The notes beneath the pieces are model-generated. The model made no database searches, was not told the DNA's origin, and saw only the letters and a program-made list of their open reading frames with translations. Positions 1-5,917 of a DNA stretch of 13,293 bases are shown here, one piece after another. The stretch spans positions 1-13,293 of the forward strand of contig JARLGP010000283.1 of assembly GCA_031292735.1 (NCBI GenBank), read 5' to 3'. Each line of letters begins with the position of its first letter. The first letter of the stretch is position 1. A program made the position numbers and the translations under genes. This DNA comes from Holophaga sp. Lineage in GTDB: Bacteria > Acidobacteriota > Holophagae > Holophagales > Holophagaceae.

Positions 1-212
1 CGCCGACCGCCTCCGCCACCCCCGCACCGGCGCCCGCCGCCGCAGCGCCGTCCGCCGCCTCCGCAGCGGCGCTCACTGTCGGGCCCGCCGCCCAGCGGGG
101 AGGCCGAGGAGACCTGCTGATCGGGACCCTTGGCGCCCAGGGTCGGAGTTCCGGCCACCAGAATGGAACTGGCGGCGAACAGGGTTGCCACACCAACGAG
201 CTTCGTGATCAT
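1..212 (-). CDS. Exported small protein with Cys-Gly-Arg repeat tail (3' end beyond window)
   Basis: I do not recognise this gene. It is open from an ATG at 212 to the window edge (70 codons visible). Residues 1-28 look like a signal peptide: a Lys at position 4, a hydrophobic stretch LVGVATLFAASSILVAG, then a possible cleavage site after TLGA. A short polar linker (PDQQVSSASPLGGGPDSE) follows. The chain then turns into repeats RRCGGGG, RRCGGG and RRCGGGGGG. No clear Shine-Dalgarno sequence precedes the ATG. A perfect 14-nt hairpin (228-241) lies just upstream. Third codon positions are mostly G/C in this frame, which supports coding. The low-complexity CGG/GGC tract could hide an indel: one frame over it would read as an Ala-rich tail. 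Candidates are a Gly-rich exported peptide, a modified-peptide (RiPP-like) precursor, or a low-complexity tail of a larger secreted protein. Confidence 0.5.
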   Translation of the reverse strand, partial: MITKLVGVATLFAASSILVAGTPTLGAKGPDQQVSSASPLGGGPDSERRCGGGGRRCGGGRRCGGGGGGR

Positions 213-227
213 GATGGATGTTTCTGT

Positions 228-302
228 GCGGAGTGCTCCGCAAGCGAATCCGGAAGGTCCGGAGGTTGAATGGAACGGGTGGTCGCGGCCGGTCTGGCCG
301 CG
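228..302. repeat. Three consecutive perfect inverted repeats in a divergent spacer
   Basis: Three separate perfect inverted repeats lie within 75 bp between the divergent genes at 212 and 414. The first is GCGGAG-TG-CTCCGC at 228-241. The second is TCCGGA-AGG-TCCGGA at 249-263, whose arms are themselves palindromic. The third is CGCGGCC-GGTCT-GGCCGCG at 284-302. The first would fall in the 5' leader of the minus-strand gene, about 15 nt before its start codon. They could be operators or mRNA hairpins. None has a T-run directly after it, so they do not look like intrinsic terminators. Confidence 0.55.
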
Positions 303-320
303 GGAGCGGGGACGGGGTTT

Positions 321-350
321 TTGTCCTGGCAATGAGGTGCCAGATAGAAT
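321..350 (+). promoter_or_regulatory. Candidate sigma70-type promoter for the flavoprotein gene
   Basis: TTGTCC (321-326, 4 of 6 matches to TTGACA) and TAGAAT (345-350, 5 of 6 matches to TATAAT) are separated by 18 bp. Transcription would start near 357, giving a leader of about 57 nt before the ATG at 414. This is a match by eye only, and a GC-rich genome may use a different consensus. Confidence 0.4.
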
Positions 351-413
351 CCGATCGTTACAATGGATTCCTTACACCGCTGGCCCGCCAGCGCAGAACG
401 TGTGAGGTAGAGC

Positions 414-1028
414 ATGAAAGTCGTCGCCATCAACGGCAGTCCGAACAAGGAAGGCAACACCCGCCTGCTCCTGGAGAAGGTGCTGGAGCCCCTGGCCAAG
501 GCCGGCTGGGAAACCGAGATCGTCCAGGTGGGCGGCAGGAACATCCACGGCTGCCGCGGCTGCTTCACCTGCATGAAGCGGCAGGACAACCGCTGCTCGT
601 CCGGCAAGGACGACTTCAACGAGGTGTTCGAGCGGATGCTCGCCGCGGACGCCATCGTGCTCGGCACGCCCACCTACTTCTCCGACGTGACCGCCGAGAT
701 GAAGGCGCTGATCGACCGTTCCGGCTTCGTGGCCATGGCCAACGGCTGCGCCTTCGCCGGCAAGCTGGGCGCGGCGGTGGTGGCGGCGCGCCGGGGCGGG
801 GCCACCCACGCCTTCGACACCATGAACCACCTCTTCTTCATCTCGCAGATGATCGTGCCGGGCTCCACCTACTGGAACATGGGCTACGGCCTCGAGCCCG
901 GCCAGGTGGCCGGCGATGCCGAAGCCCTGCGCAACATGGAGCACCTGGGCAAGGCCCTCGACTGGCTGGGCCGGGCGGTGGCCCACAGTGAAACGCCCTA
1001 TCCGGTGCGGCACAAGGGCGAATCCTAG
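414..1028 (+). CDS. Flavodoxin-fold NAD(P)H-dependent FMN reductase / iron-sulfur flavoprotein
   Basis: This is a 204-residue cytoplasmic flavoprotein of the NADPH-dependent FMN reductase superfamily. The N-terminal beta strand leads into GSPNKEGNT (8-16), the loop that binds the FMN phosphate. GTPTYFSDV (84-92) is the second FMN loop, followed by a helix typical of the family (AEMKALIDR). Between them lies a compact cysteine cluster, Cys47-X2-Cys50-X2-Cys53-X7-Cys61. This fits the spacing CX2CX2CX4-7C known from archaeal and bacterial iron-sulfur flavoproteins (Isf), where it binds a 4Fe-4S cluster. It therefore probably shuttles electrons between a ferredoxin-like donor and a small acceptor; the substrate is unknown. 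The start is well supported by GAGGT (404-408) five bases before the ATG. The gene stands alone on the plus strand. Its TAG stop overlaps the TAG stop of the convergent kinase gene within the palindrome CTAG. Confidence 0.9.
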   Translation: MKVVAINGSPNKEGNTRLLLEKVLEPLAKAGWETEIVQVGGRNIHGCRGCFTCMKRQDNRCSSGKDDFNEVFERMLAADAIVLGTPTYFSDVTAEMKALIDRSGFVAMANGCAFAGKLGAAVVAARRGGATHAFDTMNHLFFISQMIVPGSTYWNMGYGLEPGQVAGDAEALRNMEHLGKALDWLGRAVAHSETPYPVRHKGES

Positions 1029-2212
1029 GGAATGCTGGCGATCAGCGGCTCCAGGCTGGCGGGGTCGATGGGCTTGGTCAGGTGCAGGTCGAACCCGGCC
1101 AGTCTGGCCTTGGCCCGGTCCTCGGCGGTGCCGAAGCCGGTGAGCGCCACCAGGAAGGGGGGCTTGAGGCTGGAGGCGCCGCGGATGGTCCGGGCCACCT
1201 CGTAGCCGTTCATCTGGCCGGGCAGGCCGATATCGCACAGGATGATCTCCGGCTCGAAGCTCCGGGCCTTGTCCAGGCCGGTCTGGCCGTCGGCCGCGAC
1301 CTCCACGTCGTGCCCCATCATCTCCAGCAGAAGCTCCATGGTGATGGCGGCATCCAGGAGGTCTTCCACGATGAGGATGCGGCGCGGGCGGATGCCGCCG
1401 GGAACCGCGGCGGCCGGAAGCCTGGGCTGCGGGGGGGTGCCGGCCTTGAGCAGGGGCAGGCGCAGGGTGAACTCGGAGCCCCGGCCGGGCCCGTCGCTCC
1501 AGGCCGAAACGGTGCCGCCGTGCAGGGCGGCCAAACCCTTCACCAGCGCCAGGCCCAGGCCCAGCCCGCCATGGGCGGGGCCAAGGACGGCCAGATCCTG
1601 GATGAAGGGCTCGAACAGCCGCCCCAGGGTATCCGGCTCCATGCCGATGCCCTCGTCCCGCACCGACAGGACCGCGTGGCCGTCCCCGTTGGCCCTGAGG
1701 CTCACCGTCACCCGGCCGCCCCGGTCGGTGAACTTGTTGGCGTTGTTCAGCAGGTGGTTGACCATCTGGGTGATCCGCGCGGGGTCGGCGAAGGCCCGGA
1801 CCGGCTTGCCGGGCGCCTGGTAGTCCAGCGCCACCCCGTTGGCTTCCAGCAGCGGACGCTGTTCCGCCAGCGCGGCCGCCACCAGGTCGGCCAGATCCAG
1901 CTCTTCCTTGGCCAGGCTGATCCTGCCGGTGGCCATGCGGGACACGTCCAGCAGGTCGTCCACCAGCCGGATCATGTGCGCCACCTGCCGCTCGATGATC
2001 TCCTGGGCCTGCTGGATGATGGGATCGCCGGGGCGGGCGCGGCGCATGAGCGCCACCGAATTGCGGATGGGCATCAACGGATTGCGCAGTTCATGGCCCA
2101 GGGCGGCCAGGAAGCGGGTCTGGTTGCGCCGGGCCGCGTCCAGCGCGCGCAGGGGCCGCAGGGATTCCGGATCGGGCTCAGGGAATGGGAACGGATGGCT
2201 GTCTTCCGGCAT
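1025..2212 (-). CDS. Soluble hybrid histidine kinase (HisKA-HATPase-receiver)
   Basis: This 395-residue two-component signalling protein has no membrane segment and no recognisable sensor domain: only about 30 residues, rich in Pro and acidic residues, precede the kinase core. The HisKA H-box is LGHELRNPL with phospho-acceptor His40. The N-box is NHLLNNANKFT (152-162), the G1 box DEGIGM (186-191), the F-box LFEPF (199-203) and the G2 box GGLGLGL (215-221). After a Pro-rich linker, a C-terminal receiver domain spans about 277-395 with the acidic pair Glu283/Asp284, phospho-acceptor Asp327 and Lys380. Phosphate would pass from His40 to Asp327 and perhaps on to a separate phosphotransfer protein. 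No such protein, output domain or response regulator is encoded nearby. The ATG is preceded by GGGAGGT (complement of 2219-2225) with 6-nt spacing. It overlaps the convergent flavoprotein gene by 4 nt. Confidence 0.93.
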   Translation of the reverse strand: MPEDSHPFPFPEPDPESLRPLRALDAARRNQTRFLAALGHELRNPLMPIRNSVALMRRARPGDPIIQQAQEIIERQVAHMIRLVDDLLDVSRMATGRISLAKEELDLADLVAAALAEQRPLLEANGVALDYQAPGKPVRAFADPARITQMVNHLLNNANKFTDRGGRVTVSLRANGDGHAVLSVRDEGIGMEPDTLGRLFEPFIQDLAVLGPAHGGLGLGLALVKGLAALHGGTVSAWSDGPGRGSEFTLRLPLLKAGTPPQPRLPAAAVPGGIRPRRILIVEDLLDAAITMELLLEMMGHDVEVAADGQTGLDKARSFEPEIILCDIGLPGQMNGYEVARTIRGASSLKPPFLVALTGFGTAEDRAKARLAGFDLHLTKPIDPASLEPLIASIP

Positions 2213-2249
2213 TTGCGGACCTCCCGCAGGCTGGATTGGACGTAGCAGA

Positions 2250-2299
2250 AGCCCCTCCCGTGGCGCCCACCCCCTGCCCAGGGGGTTTGGGAGAGGGCT
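2250..2299. repeat. Long imperfect stem-loop, REP-like, upstream of the kinase gene
   Basis: The core is a perfect inverted repeat ACCCCCTG-CC-CAGGGGGT (2269-2286). Outer arms AGCCCCTCCC (2250-2259) and GGGAGAGGGCT (2289-2299) pair with a single bulged A. An asymmetric internal loop separates core and outer stems. It begins 38 nt upstream of the kinase start codon. It could be a structured leader of that mRNA or one copy of a dispersed REP-type repeat. No T-run follows on either strand. Confidence 0.5.
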
Positions 2300-2358
2300 C
2301 TAGCGTATCGCGTTTTCGCGGGATAAAAAATAAATCAGGTATATTTTTGTTGAGCGCA

Positions 2359-2379
2359 ATCATGACTAAAGTTCATGAT
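2359..2379. promoter_or_regulatory. Operator-like inverted repeat ATCATGA-N7-TCATGAT
   Basis: Perfect 7-bp arms (2359-2365 and 2373-2379) flank a 7-nt spacer. The half-sites are 14 bp apart centre to centre, somewhat more than one helical turn. The repeat sits in an AT-rich island (about 2310-2430) between the kinase gene and ltaE, both on the minus strand, and so upstream of the kinase. I found no convincing -35/-10 pair beside it. A dimeric regulator site is the natural reading, but this is inference. Confidence 0.35.
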
Positions 2380-2441
2380 CAAGTAACGTTATTTGAATCC
2401 GGCCAAGTTAATGTATTCATCATTAATTCGGGCGGGCCCCG

Positions 2442-3488
2442 TCAGGCCAGGCCCTTGAGCAGGGCCACGAAACGGTCCACATCCTCGGCCGTGGAATCGA
2501 AGGCGCACATCCAGCGCACCAGCCCGGCCCGCTCGTCCCAGGGCCAGAAGAAGCTTTCCTGCTGCAGGGCCTCCATCATGGGCACGGGAATGCGGGCGAA
2601 CACGGAGTTGGCTTCCACCGGGAAGGCCACCTCCAGGAACGGCAGGTCGCGCACCGCCGCGTGCAGCCGGCGGGCGGCGGCCACGGCGCGGCGGCCGTTC
2701 TCGATCCACAGGTCGTCCTCCAGCAGGGCCTCGAACTGGGCGGAGATGAAGCGCATCTTGGAGGCCAGCTGCATGGCGTGCTTCTGGTAGTAGGGGTAGT
2801 CCGCGCCCAGGCCGGGCTTGAGGAACACCACCGCCTCGCCGCACAGCATGCCCTGCTTGGTGCCGCCGAAGCTGATCACGTCCACCCCGGTGTCCACCAC
2901 CATGGTCCGCGCGTCCACCCCGGTGGCCGCCACGGCGCAGCCCAGGCGGGCTCCGTCCATGTGGACCCCGAGGCCGTGGGCGTGGGCCAGGCCGATGAGG
3001 GCACGCAGCTCGTCCAGGGTGTAGAGGGTGCCGATCTCGGTGGGCTGGGTGAGGGTGAGCGCCACCGGATGGGCCCCGTGGACCCCATGGCCGCGGCCCA
3101 GGACCGCCTCCAGGGCGGCGGGGTCGACCTTGCCGTTCGGTCCGGCCACCGGGGTGAGGCGCATGCCCAGCAGGCGCTCCGGGGCGGTGCTTTCGTCGTT
3201 GACCACGTGGGCCAGTTCGGAGCAGAGCACCGAGCCGTAGGACTTGGCGAACGCGCTGAGCGCGGTGACGTTGGCCCCGGTGCCGTTGAACACGAAGTGG
3301 GTGGAGACCGGCTGGCCGAACAGCTTGTCGAAAGCGGCGCGGGCCCGGGCGGTCACCGGATCCTCGCCGTAGGCCCTGGCGTGGCCGGTGTTGCAGGCGG
3401 CGATGCGCTCGAGGATACGGGGGTGCACTCCGGCGAAATTGTCGCTGGCGAAGCCGCGGGTGAAGGGGTCGACGGAGGTGACTGGCAT
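2442..3488 (-). CDS. ltaE: Low-specificity L-threonine aldolase
   Basis: This 348-residue PLP enzyme of fold type I cleaves L-threonine (and L-allo-threonine) to glycine and acetaldehyde, reversibly. Family hallmarks are visible: SDNFAGVHP (15-23) near the N-terminus, RAYGEDPVT (38-46), FNGTGAN (67-73) in the phosphate-binding region, HMDGARL (176-182) with the Asp that contacts the pyridine nitrogen, and SFGGTKQG (206-213) with Lys211 as the predicted Schiff-base lysine. The SDN and RAYGED patterns are those of the Pseudomonas-type enzyme, and the length is normal. The gene follows xdhA by 9 nt. Its Shine-Dalgarno GAGGA (complement of 3495-3499) overlaps the xdhA stop codon, so the two are very likely cotranscribed and translationally coupled. 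No terminator hairpin with a T-run is seen after the stop. Confidence 0.93.
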   Translation of the reverse strand: MPVTSVDPFTRGFASDNFAGVHPRILERIAACNTGHARAYGEDPVTARARAAFDKLFGQPVSTHFVFNGTGANVTALSAFAKSYGSVLCSELAHVVNDESTAPERLLGMRLTPVAGPNGKVDPAALEAVLGRGHGVHGAHPVALTLTQPTEIGTLYTLDELRALIGLAHAHGLGVHMDGARLGCAVAATGVDARTMVVDTGVDVISFGGTKQGMLCGEAVVFLKPGLGADYPYYQKHAMQLASKMRFISAQFEALLEDDLWIENGRRAVAAARRLHAAVRDLPFLEVAFPVEANSVFARIPVPMMEALQQESFFWPWDERAGLVRWMCAFDSTAEDVDRFVALLKGLA

Positions 3489-3497
3489 GGCAGGTCC

Positions 3498-5792
3498 TCA
3501 GGAAAAGGCAGGCTGGTCGCGGAACTGCTCGAACACCGCCTGCGGATACAGGGGCAGCTTGTGGAAGGCCACCCCGGTGGCGTCCAGCACCGCGTTGCGC
3601 AGGGCCGGGGCCGGCGAGATCACCGGGCATTCGCCCAGGGCCTTGGCGCCGAACGATCCGGAGGGGTCGACGGTCTCCACGAAGGCCGCGTTGATTTTCG
3701 GGGTATCCATGATGGTGGGCAGCTTGTAGTCCAGCAGGTTGTTGTTCAGCGGCCGGCCGGTGGCCGGGTCGAACAGCATCTGCTCCAGCAGGGCCATGCC
3801 CAGGGCCATGCTCACCCCGCCGTGCACCTGGCCTTCGGCCAGCTTGGGGTTGATGATCCGGCCCGAGTCGTGCACGTTGTAGAGCTCGAGCACCTCGATC
3901 TTGCCGGTCTGCAGGTCCACTTCCACCGCCACGAAGGTGGCCCCGTAGGACATGGCGGTGGTCCGCACGTTGGCGGAGACGTCGCTCTTGATGGGGTCGG
4001 CGTGCAGCCGGTCGTAGTAGGAGTCCATGGCCACGTCCTCCAGGGTGCAGACGGCGCGGCCCAGGGCCCGTTCGACGATGGCGCCATCGCGGATGTCCAG
4101 CGCCTCGGGCTCCAGGCCGCACTTGCGGGCGGCGATGGCCAGCACCTTGGCCCGGGCCTCCAGCGCGGCCTTGCGCACCGCCACGCCGGTGATGCAGGTC
4201 TGCCGGGAGGCGTAGGAACCGGGGTCGAACGGGGTGATGTCGGTGTCCTGGACGCTGACCACGTGCACCATGTCCATGGGCAGGCCCAGCACCTCGGCGG
4301 TGATCTGGGCGAACACGGTGTCACTGCCCTGGCCTATTTCGGTAGCGCCCACCTGGAGCGTGACCGAGCCGTCCTGGTGCATGACGATGCGGGCCCCGGC
4401 CAGTTCCAGGCTGAACGGGAAGGTGCCGGAGGCGTAGCCGAAGCAGGCCATGCCCACGCCCCGGCGCAGGTGGCCGGTCTGGTGGGCGTACTCCCGCTTC
4501 TTCTCGTCCCACCGGATCAGCGCCCGGCCCTTGTCCAGGCACTCGGGCAGGCCGAAGGTGCGCACCACCACCTGGGTGAGCGGATCGGTGTGGCCGGGCC
4601 GCACGAAGTTGCGCCGGCGGAACTCGATGGGGTCGAGCTGGAGGGCCCGGGCGATGTCGTCCAGGTGGCTTTCCAGGGCGAAGTACACCTGGGGCGAGCC
4701 GTAGCCGCGCATGGCCCCGGCCACCGGCAGGTTGGTGGAGACGGTGGCGGGCTCGAACTTGACCGTGCGGAAATCGTACAGGGAGCGGAAATTGGTGCCG
4801 CCGGCCATGGCGATGGCGTGGCCGTGGGAGGCGTAGGCGCCGGAATTGCTCAGCAGCTTGACCCCGATGCCCAGCAGCTTGCCGTCCCGGGAGACGGCGG
4901 TCCTGAAATGGAACTTCATGGCGTGCCGGGTGCGGGAGTCGATGAATACCTCTTCCCGGGTGAGCGTGTAGCGCACCGGCCGGCCCTGCACCGCCAGGGT
5001 CATGGCCGCCACCAGCGGCTCCACCACCACGTCCTGCTTGGCGCCGAAGCCGCCGCCGATGTAAGGCTTGATCACCTGCACCCGGCCCCAGGACAGGCCC
5101 AGGGCCTGGGCCACCACCCGGCGGATGATGTGCGGGATCTGGGTGGAGGAGTTGACCACGATCCGGCCGTGGCTGTCCTGGTAGGCGAAGGCGGTGTGCG
5201 GCTCGATGTGGCAGTGCTGGACGATGCTGGTCTCGAACTGGCCCTCGAACACCCGGTCGGCGCCCGCCAGCTCCGCGTCCAGGTCGCCGAAGCCGTTGCC
5301 GAAGGCGCTTAGGATGTTGTCCGGACGCTCCGCGTGCAGCGCCGGGGCGCCTTCGGCCATGGCCGCTTCGGGGCTCAGCACGAACGGCAGCACCTCGTAC
5401 TCCACCTCGATCAGGCGCAGCGCCCGTTCGGCGGTGAGCAGGTCCACCGCCACCACCGCGGCGATGGCGTCGCCCACGAAGCGGGCCTTGTCGGTGAGGA
5501 TCAGCCGGTCGGCCACGTCCCGGTGGGCGGGGTCCAGCGACCAGGGATGGCCGGCGGTGCCGAACTTGATGGCGGGCAGGTCGCTGGCGGTGATGACCGC
5601 CTCCACCCCGGGCAGGGCCCTGGCCCGGCTGACGTCCATGCGCTTGACCCGGGCGTGGGCGTGGGGGCTGCGCAGCACCTTGCCCACGAGCATGCCGCGC
5701 TCGAAGAAGTCCTCGGAATAGCGGGCCCGGCCGGTGACCTTGGCGATGGCGTCCAGCCGCTGGACGCTCTTGCCGACAACGTTAAGGCTCAT
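3498..5792 (-). CDS. xdhA: Xanthine dehydrogenase molybdenum-binding subunit
   Basis: This large molybdopterin subunit of the xanthine oxidase family is 764 residues from the preferred start. Such subunits hydroxylate purines such as hypoxanthine and xanthine at the Mo centre. The N-terminal a/b-hammerhead domain (about 8-115) contains KVTGRARYSEDF and GKVLRSPHAHA. Cofactor-domain motifs include IGGGFGAK (245-252), GAMRGYGSPQ (359-368), IGQGSDT (486-492) and SFGAKALGE (713-721), whose final Glu is the expected catalytic base. The sequence closely follows what I remember of E. coli XdhA. I chose the ATG at 5792 because GAGGT (complement of 5799-5803) lies 6 nt ahead of it. The ATG at 5810, adding MIRGNP, lacks a ribosome site, although E. 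coli XdhA is listed with a similar prefix. Electrons normally leave through FAD and 2Fe-2S subunits; neither is encoded here, and ltaE follows instead. A related aldehyde or purine hydroxylase is possible. Confidence 0.9.
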   Translation of the reverse strand: MSLNVVGKSVQRLDAIAKVTGRARYSEDFFERGMLVGKVLRSPHAHARVKRMDVSRARALPGVEAVITASDLPAIKFGTAGHPWSLDPAHRDVADRLILTDKARFVGDAIAAVVAVDLLTAERALRLIEVEYEVLPFVLSPEAAMAEGAPALHAERPDNILSAFGNGFGDLDAELAGADRVFEGQFETSIVQHCHIEPHTAFAYQDSHGRIVVNSSTQIPHIIRRVVAQALGLSWGRVQVIKPYIGGGFGAKQDVVVEPLVAAMTLAVQGRPVRYTLTREEVFIDSRTRHAMKFHFRTAVSRDGKLLGIGVKLLSNSGAYASHGHAIAMAGGTNFRSLYDFRTVKFEPATVSTNLPVAGAMRGYGSPQVYFALESHLDDIARALQLDPIEFRRRNFVRPGHTDPLTQVVVRTFGLPECLDKGRALIRWDEKKREYAHQTGHLRRGVGMACFGYASGTFPFSLELAGARIVMHQDGSVTLQVGATEIGQGSDTVFAQITAEVLGLPMDMVHVVSVQDTDITPFDPGSYASRQTCITGVAVRKAALEARAKVLAIAARKCGLEPEALDIRDGAIVERALGRAVCTLEDVAMDSYYDRLHADPIKSDVSANVRTTAMSYGATFVAVEVDLQTGKIEVLELYNVHDSGRIINPKLAEGQVHGGVSMALGMALLEQMLFDPATGRPLNNNLLDYKLPTIMDTPKINAAFVETVDPSGSFGAKALGECPVISPAPALRNAVLDATGVAFHKLPLYPQAVFEQFRDQPAFS

Positions 5793-5798
5793 GGGGTT

Positions 5799-5803
5799 AC
5801 CTC
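5799..5803 (-). promoter_or_regulatory. Ribosome binding site deciding the xdhA start
   Basis: GAGGT on the minus strand lies 6 nt before the ATG at 5792. The upstream in-frame ATG at 5810 has only pyrimidine-rich sequence before it. In the longer reading these bases would encode Arg-Gly. Confidence 0.55.
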
Positions 5804-5839
5804 GGATCATCTGGAATGTCAGCGGGGAGACTGAATGCC

Positions 5840-5868
5840 AGTATGAAAGGCCACCCTGGGTTATTCAA
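5840..5868 (-). promoter_or_regulatory. Candidate sigma70-type promoter for xdhA-ltaE
   Basis: On the minus strand, TTGAAT (5868-5863, 4 of 6 matches) and CATACT (5845-5840, 4 of 6 matches) are separated by 17 bp. The predicted start of transcription is near 5833, leaving a leader of roughly 40 nt to the ATG at 5792. It lies in a short AT-rich stretch, unlike the surrounding genes. A CCCTG/CAGGG inverted repeat (5854-5858 and 5876-5880) brackets the -35 element. Confidence 0.45.
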
Positions 5869-5898
5869 ATTTTCTCAGGGATGATGTGTTTTTTTCCA

Positions 5899-5917
5899 TG
5901 GAATGAATCTCATTCAC
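5899..5917. promoter_or_regulatory. Fur-box-like inverted repeat upstream of xdhA
   Basis: The minus strand reads GTGAATGAGATTCATTCCA, which matches the classical 19-bp Fur box (GATAATGATAATCATTATC) at 12 of 19 positions. The core GAATGA-ATC-TCATTC (5901-5915 on the plus strand) is a perfect inverted repeat. The site lies about 30 bp upstream of the predicted xdhA -35 and overlaps the last codons of the preceding gene. An overlapping perfect palindrome, TTCCATGGAA, occupies 5894-5903. Binding by Fur or a relative is inference. Confidence 0.35.

Noticed and set aside
284..322. Hairpin followed by a T5 run that resembles an intrinsic terminator
   Set aside because: The T-run (318-322) is about 16 nt past the stem at 284-302, and no plus-strand gene ends there.
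2178..2363. 61-codon minus-strand frame running from the AT-rich island into the kinase start
   Set aside because: No ribosome site precedes its ATG, codon use is not coding-like in the AT-rich part, and it overlaps the well-supported kinase start in another frame.
2661..5312. Very long open frame on the plus strand opposite ltaE and xdhA
   Set aside because: Its translation is His/Gly/Val-rich low complexity, with no motif. It is the usual antisense shadow of GC-rich genes, and the minus-strand frame has clear family motifs throughout.
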